Shown here: in pieces, positions 58,894-64,000 of the stretch | Layout of the letters: each line of letters begins with the position of its first letter | Numbering within the stretch: position 1 is the first letter of the stretch | NCBI GenBank assembly: GCA_016584305.1 | Contig: JACEEZ010025355.1 | Coordinates: forward strand, 276,001-340,000 | Source of the DNA: Chionoecetes opilio | Lineage: Eukaryota > Arthropoda > Malacostraca > Decapoda > Majidae | Length of the DNA: 64,000 bases | Direction: 5' to 3' | Translations under genes and position numbers: made by a program | Notes under the pieces: model-generated | Database searches by the model: none | What the model was told of the DNA's origin: nothing | The model's input: only the letters and a program-made list of their open reading frames with translations

Positions 58894-59139
58894 TACCAAA
58901 ACTGTGCGAGCAAAGCAGAATGGTGCAGGAATTTTATAGAAAGTATGATAATCTGGTATCAACAGACAGGACATTACAAGCTTGACTCAATATTGTAAAT
59001 ATTAGAAAAAGGTGAATCACAGAAGAAAAAAAAGAAAAAAAGTACTTAGTGAATAAATAAATAAAATAATAATTATTGAAATATATAGGATAGATAAGTA
59101 AATAATTTTTTTTTTTTTAAAGTATATAAGTAAAGGAAG

Positions 59140-59560
59140 TCCATTTTAACACACATACATGAAAACAAAACTTTTAAGCAGAAAGTAGTCATATGCATTC
59201 ATTTTACTGTGACATGTGGCAAGTAAATTAATTAAAAATTCACATTACAATAAAACTTTAAAGCAAAATACACATGTGTATCCATTTACTGTGACCACAC
59301 GTTAAGAATTATCTCAATAAAGCGAAGGTCGGTAAACTGTTCCCTTTTTCATACACAATAAAATAATAAATATAATAAACAAAGCCGTCAAAATGAGGTC
59401 TCCATAATTATGAAGTAATACAAACACGTGTATCCATTTTACTGTGACCACACATGAAGATTATTTTCATAAAGCGAAGTCTGCAAACTGTATCACTTTT
59501 TCACACACAATAAAATGATAAATAAAGCCTTCAAAATCAGGTCTCTATTATGAAGTAAGG
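59140..59560. repeat. Diverged tandem repeat past exon B
   Basis: A unit of about 140 bp (CCATTTACTGTGACCACAC, AATAAAGCGAAGTC, TTTTTCACACACAATAAAAT) occurs at about 59279-59415 and 59433-59555, with a poorer copy from 59195. Confidence 0.75.
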
Positions 59561-59580
59561 TAAGTCTTCCCCAACAATGT

Positions 59581-60000
59581 CTACTGCTTGAGGGTGTGGA
59601 TTGCCAGCTCGTGATTCCTCAAAGCACTTTTCTCTCTGGCTCGGTAAGGACAAGATTTACAGGCAAAAGGTTTTTCTCCCGTATGTATCAGCATGTGCCT
59701 GTTGAGACCCTGCTTAGTGGTGGCCCCGTAGGCACACAGGGAGCAAGAATACGGCTTTTCTCCCGTGTGTGTTCTGATGTGCTCGACCAAAGTCTTTTTT
59801 GTGGTGGTCTTGTATAGACAGTAGTTACAGGAAAATGGCTTCTCTCCCGTATGAATGCGAAGATGGTTCTTATAGTTAGTGACGTAAATAGTGATATAAT
59901 TGCAATGGGGACACTTGTGCATTTTGTCGGAGGGTGGGCCTCGGCGTCTCGATGGGGCGGCCTGATCGTCACTCATCAGACAGGCGATCTCCGCTCCTAC
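59581..60000 (-). CDS. C2H2 zinc-finger alternative terminal exon (exon B, 4 fingers)
   Basis: The 139 residues carry four complete fingers at about 30-50, 58-78, 86-106 and 114-135, all joined by TGEKP linkers, after a basic spacer (SRRRGPPSDK). The first finger ends in the VTNYKNHLRIH helix, which is close to the first fingers of exons C, D, E and F and points to descent by duplication. The acceptor is TTTCCAACAG|GTAGGAGCG, phase 0; the frame stays open to 60096 but that part is intron. The stop is followed by diverged tandem AT-rich repeats (59140-59560) that may form the 3' UTR. Predicted nuclear DNA-binding module; the common upstream exons are not in the window. Confidence 0.88.
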   Translation of the reverse strand, partial: VGAEIACLMSDDQAAPSRRRGPPSDKMHKCPHCNYITIYVTNYKNHLRIHTGEKPFSCNYCLYKTTTKKTLVEHIRTHTGEKPYSCSLCAYGATTKQGLNRHMLIHTGEKPFACKSCPYRAREKSALRNHELAIHTLKQ

Positions 60001-60439
60001 CTGTTGGAAAGCCGTCTCTCGGTAACGTGATTTCAGGTGCACAAAAATTGGCATGCATTTTGTGGTGTTTATGAATGCTTGTGTGCGTGGTAACATTTAT
60101 GCCAAGTGTACATCTACATTTCATGCATGGATAAGAAAAAAGGAGTCATATTAAAGATATCTCAGGTGTGGAAGAGTGTCCAAGGGATTTACTAAATACA
60201 TAATACGATAAAGAACATAAGAAAACAAATTAGAAAATGCTACAGAAAATAGGGAAAATGTTACACGGCTTCATCATGCACTATGATAGAGCAGATGAGA
60301 GTAAGGACAGGAAAAACCATAAGTACAAGACAAACTTTCATGATGTGTATTGCCAACCTGGTTTACTGTTTTGCATACTCCAGTCAGACATTGATATTGC
60401 TCTCTCTTTTCTCTCTCTTTTTTGCATACATGCACAGAA

Positions 60440-60570
60440 CACACACACAACACAAGAAAGAGACGAACGAATGGATGGACTGTGCTTACTTGAATTTGAA
60501 GAAAGATTTCAACAAAGTACTTCTCTGGAGGCTGTTGTGAAATTTAGAAAATATGAAAGAGGCTTAAGCC
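60440..60570 (+). mobile_element. LINE RT fragment
   Basis: NEWMDCAYLNLKKDFNKV then LLWRLL resembles VDCIYLDLKKAFDKVPHKRLLWKL of the LINE at 25091; the rest is lost. Confidence 0.6.
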
Positions 60571-60733
60571 CCCATCACACATTCTATAATCGAACCACGA
60601 TTGCGCCACGATGTAATTTATTGGCACTATCGTGCAAGTTGACCTCGATAAACCCCCGCTACGATAGCCTCACAACAATGTCACGATGGCTGTATGTACG
60701 TGTCACGAGGGTCGTAAAATGGTCACGATGGAG

Positions 60734-60856
60734 TCATGGCCAGGCATGTATTAGCTGTAAGACTAAGTAAATATCATGGCTAGGCATGTATTAGCTGTAA
60801 GACTAAGTAAATATCATGGCCAGGCATGTATTAGCTGTAAGACTAAGTAAATAATG
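60734..60856 (+). repeat. Tandem repeat, unit about 40 bp, three copies
   Basis: CATGGCCAGGCATGTATTAG followed by CTGTAAGACTAAGTAAATAT, three times, one substitution. Confidence 0.9.
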
Positions 60857-60859
60857 GCA

Positions 60860-62775
60860 GATTTGGAAAAAATAACGGTCATTTTGTCTTCACGATATAA
60901 CCACGATAACCATGATGGTGCCATGAATGCAACACAATAGCGTCAAGAGCTATACCAACATGCCCCACCTGGCATATAAATTGGCAGTGGATCGAAGAAA
61001 TGCCCACTCACGTCTTCTCAGCCTCAAAGAGTACACCCGTCACGTGTGTGCAGCACAGATCTCGCTGCCATTTTGCTCACAGATAAAAACGTCAAGTTGC
61101 TAGTGCTACAGTGTGCACTGAAGGTGAAAACCCTCAACACCCAAACAGCTTTTATTATCTTTTAATGGCTAAACTTGTGTACGGATAGCAATGACAAGAG
61201 ATTGCTTTGTAGGTACTACAAATTACAAAATATATATTTACATTTAACTCGCCGAAAATTTATAATTAAGCAATATAATATTTTTTCCAAGTTCCCCAAA
61301 ACTGGTAATTCAAATCATGCTTCAATGATGATGAAAAATTCCATATATACTTTTGGTCCAAAGGTAATATGGTGAAGTAATAAGCTATCTTTTATCCTTA
61401 AAAGTCAGAGTAAATTTTGGATAACGAATACCACATTTCATGCCTTGTCAGATGCTTTATCATGGAGGACACAACCTGACATTAGAGATGCACAGTAGCT
61501 GAAGAGTCTGTCAGTAACACCACCACAAGTTGTCCCTCGGGCTGCCGGGCCAAACAGCTCCGAGCTCCTGAGACGGGCCATGGCCTGGACCGGGTTTTCC
61601 CACGGGCCTTCACCAAGTCTTCAATATGGGTTGCAATTTCACAAAGACATGGCACACCGTAACTCTTTATATCAGTCATTACAGAAGTTACCAATAATAC
61701 TTGATGAAGGTCGGTACAATGGTTCATATTTGCAGTTTCACAGTAAAACATCCCAGGCAGCTTATGTTTACTTCCTTCCATCAGATGCCTCAAAGATGGT
61801 GCTAGGCTGAACCAACACTATAATTAACCCCATTGCCCTCCATCATAATACCCATGGAGCATTCAAATGGATATAATGTTTCATAGTATTCTGACTGGTA
61901 GTTAATCATTATACAACAAATAGTAATGTCTAAGATTTGGCCAATAAGTATTTGAAAACCCCATCAATTGCTTCCCTGATTTCAATTTCACAACCACATT
62001 CTCCCATTTTGTGATTATTTTCTCCCACAGGAGAAATACTCAAGTCGTATAGAAGAAAATACTAAATCGTATTTGCTGATCATATTCTTGCATTTAGTAA
62101 ACATCCGCCCTCTAAGAAACAAACTTTTCTCAGTGTACCCTACCTCAGTGTTCATGTTCCCTACCTAAAGTTATCTTCATCATTATATTTAATTTATAAC
62201 TGCGTATCTGATAATGACTTAATAGAAAACAATGGATTTTAGCTCATTTATAGCTTCCATATTTTCTTTTGTTCTAACAAAATTTGATAAACCAGAAAAA
62301 CTCCCTAAAGCTTTGGCACCAATTAATGTCTCCTATTGCTTTTATTATTCATATTTGGCAAACTTTCTGACATCAATTAGTCACAAAATGCAAAACCTTA
62401 CACTGTTCAGTAAATGAGCACTACATACTTGCAATTAGTAAGAAAACTATTTCATTAAGAATCAATTTTGAGAAGATCTGAACATGTTTTGATTCATGTT
62501 TTGGAAGACAAATGGAGATTTTTCAGGGCACCGGGCACAGGCAGTAATATATGTTATCAATAAATACTCCATCTTACATTAGTAAAAACTAAATAGACTA
62601 GTACTAGAACAACCTGGATGACAGAGGCAGTAGGTGATAGGGTTAGATCATATAATAGTCTACAGGTCAGAAATAATAGCCTACAGGCGCTATAGGCTCC
62701 AACGTAAAAATAAAAGAAGAGAAAAAAGATAAAATAAATTAAATATTTCTAGAAACTCAATTTTCCATCTGTGTT
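60860..62775. other. Intron between exons A and B
   Basis: No gene recognised; plus-strand frames at 61580 and 62232 have no domain. The 3' UTR of exon A lies at the right end. Confidence 0.4.
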
Positions 62776-63114
62776 TCACTGCCTCTTCCCGTGATTGGCC
62801 AAGATGTGGCGTTTTAACGTCACTTTCTGCACCGCTCTGTAAGGACAGAAATGGCAGGCATAGGGCTTTTCTCCCGTGTGCGTATGCATGTGTATCATCA
62901 GGTTGGGCTTGGTGGAGGTGCGGTAGGGGCAGTGCGTGCAGGAGTAAGGCTTCTCTCCCGTGTGCGTCCGAATGTGACGGCTCATATTGGCCTTAAAGCT
63001 AGTGGTGTAGCGGCAGTACGTGCATTGAAGCATTGTACTTGAAGGGCTTAAAGTGTTGCCAATGCACAAGCTTGCGCCTTCAGGAATCCTGGTGCCCGTT
63101 GTGTCCAGCCCCAC
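62776..63114 (-). CDS. C2H2 zinc-finger alternative terminal exon (exon A, 3 fingers)
   Basis: The exon gives 112 residues and then a stop. Three C2H2 fingers lie at about residues 31-51, 59-79 and 87-108, each C-x2-C-x12-H-x3/4-H, joined by TGEKPY linkers. Such fingers bind DNA in the nucleus, so this should be the DNA-binding tail of a transcription factor. I start it at 63114 because the transcript strand reads ...CCCTGCAG|GTGGGG there and the frame is phase 0, as in all sister exons; there is no convincing start codon or promoter-proximal exon. The open frame runs on upstream into the intron, which is not meaningful. A possible AATAAA lies at 62346-62341. It is the exon nearest the presumed 5' common exons. 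Finger identity is certain; its role as an alternative 3' exon of a lola/broad-like gene is inferred. Confidence 0.88.
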   Translation of the reverse strand: MGLDTTGTRIPEGASLCIGNTLSPSSTMLQCTYCRYTTSFKANMSRHIRTHTGEKPYSCTHCPYRTSTKPNLMIHMHTHTGEKPYACHFCPYRAVQKVTLKRHILANHGKRQ

Positions 63115-63119
63115 CTGCA

Positions 63120-64000
63120 GGGATACCAGGCTTACTACTGTGCATACACTCTTAACAGACTGTAATAATTTGTACTTTCCTTGGTGTATGTACCGAGAAT
63201 GTAGTTTCTTAAGATACACTCAATATACTGCAACCTCAGTCATGCTGTGTCAACTAACCAACCCTAACAGGTGGATTTCTACATCAATTTTCTTTAATCT
63301 TGTAACTGAAAATTACAAATTTTCCAATACTTTGGAATAAGTCTATTTTGCTGAAAATTACCTTTCTTTCATAGCTACAAATAGTTAGATAACTAGGTCC
63401 AATGTATTCATTTGACAATTTGAATGACTGCATCATAATGGCTAAAATCCCAAGGAACTCTTCTTTAAATTCTAAGGATCAGAGAAATCAACTTATTCAT
63501 ATGAACTACAAGTTGCCATTGTTAGAAAGGAGTATCCCCAGGAAGGAAAAGTTCTTTTAGAAAAAGTAATTTAAGGCTTAAAATAAATGACAAGACAGCA
63601 ATGCCATGACATGCAATGAAAGGATACTGAAGGCAATAAAACAAAATGAAAAAAGGATCATTTTACACAATAAAAGGATGATGAAGAACTGATGGTACAA
63701 GGAGAAAAGCTTACGCTCAGAGTTTTTTTCAACCATCCTATTTAAGGACGTATCTCCGCTTACGATACAACTTTTTTCCCTAATTGAGCTAGGATGCTCA
63801 TTTTTTCACTGAAAGTTGTGCACATGATAGTAATTATACAGATAAAGCTTCATTAAATTATATCAATAAATACACAAATAAAAATAATGAAGTTTAATTT
63901 GTCTGGGATTTTAGTCAATTATTCATATGGCTACTAGTCACTAGCTATTAGGAGTTCTGCCTTGGTTATTTTTTTATGAAAAATATTGGCCATAGTGCCA
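63120..64000. other. Intron upstream of exon A
   Basis: AT-rich, no exon recognised. The common 5' exons of the gene are not in it. Confidence 0.4.

Noticed and set aside
62776..63219. Coding start upstream of 63114 in the open frame
   Set aside because: The frame upstream crosses a good acceptor (CCCTGCAG|G) and has no finger or conserved sequence; the extension is intron.

Overview
The window looks like nuclear DNA of an arthropod, most likely a decapod crustacean and perhaps a true crab. The basis is interstitial TTAGG-type telomere-like repeats, a dense mix of TA-flanked Tigger/pogo-like, hAT, mariner and TTAA-flanked miniature transposons, tRNA-derived SINEs and CR1/jockey-like LINE copies, many AT and CA microsatellites, and a decapod-like C2H2 finger style (CPYCPYxT...). 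The species call is an inference; nothing in the window is diagnostic at that level.

The host coding content is one series of eleven C2H2 zinc-finger exons, all on the minus strand, spread from 63114 down to 1704. Each opens at a clear 3' splice site (CAG) in the same reading phase (phase 0), has a short variable N-terminal spacer, one to six fingers and its own stop codon. None has its own promoter-proximal coding exon. The simplest reading is a bank of alternative 3'-terminal exons of one gene, as in the BTB zinc-finger genes lola, broad and tramtrack, with the common 5' exons (possibly a BTB domain) lying beyond the right edge. Exon boundaries, from right to left: 63114-62776, 60000-59581, 54445-54107, 48981-48634, 46641-46318, 42012-41680, 40999-40787 (decayed), 36261-35845, 35094-34717, 14116-13805, 2321-1704.

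Between these exons lie mobile elements, many with both ends and target duplications visible. The largest is a 2.9-kb inverted-repeat transposon at 42237-45125 that encodes a protein with FEN1/XPG-like acidic motifs and a C-terminal CXC cysteine-rich domain, broken by a frameshift. Two transposon-packed blocks (2.4-13.8 kb and 14.2-34.6 kb) stretch the left part of the exon array. They hold nested elements: LINE in TA-flanked element in hAT (23228-28151), SINE and foldback in Tigger-like in another TA-flanked element (9680-13140), and a telomere-repeat-bearing TTAA element in a TA-flanked element (19240-23119). A LINE fragment at 49720-52075 is split by a mariner and a TTAA element.

The rest (about 1-1.7, 38.3-40.8, 45.1-46.3, 47.1-48.6, 52.1-53.8, 55.1-56.0 and 61-62.7 kb) is AT-rich intronic or 3' UTR sequence in which I recognise no gene. 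No rRNA gene, functional tRNA gene, CRISPR array or bacterial-type operon was seen.
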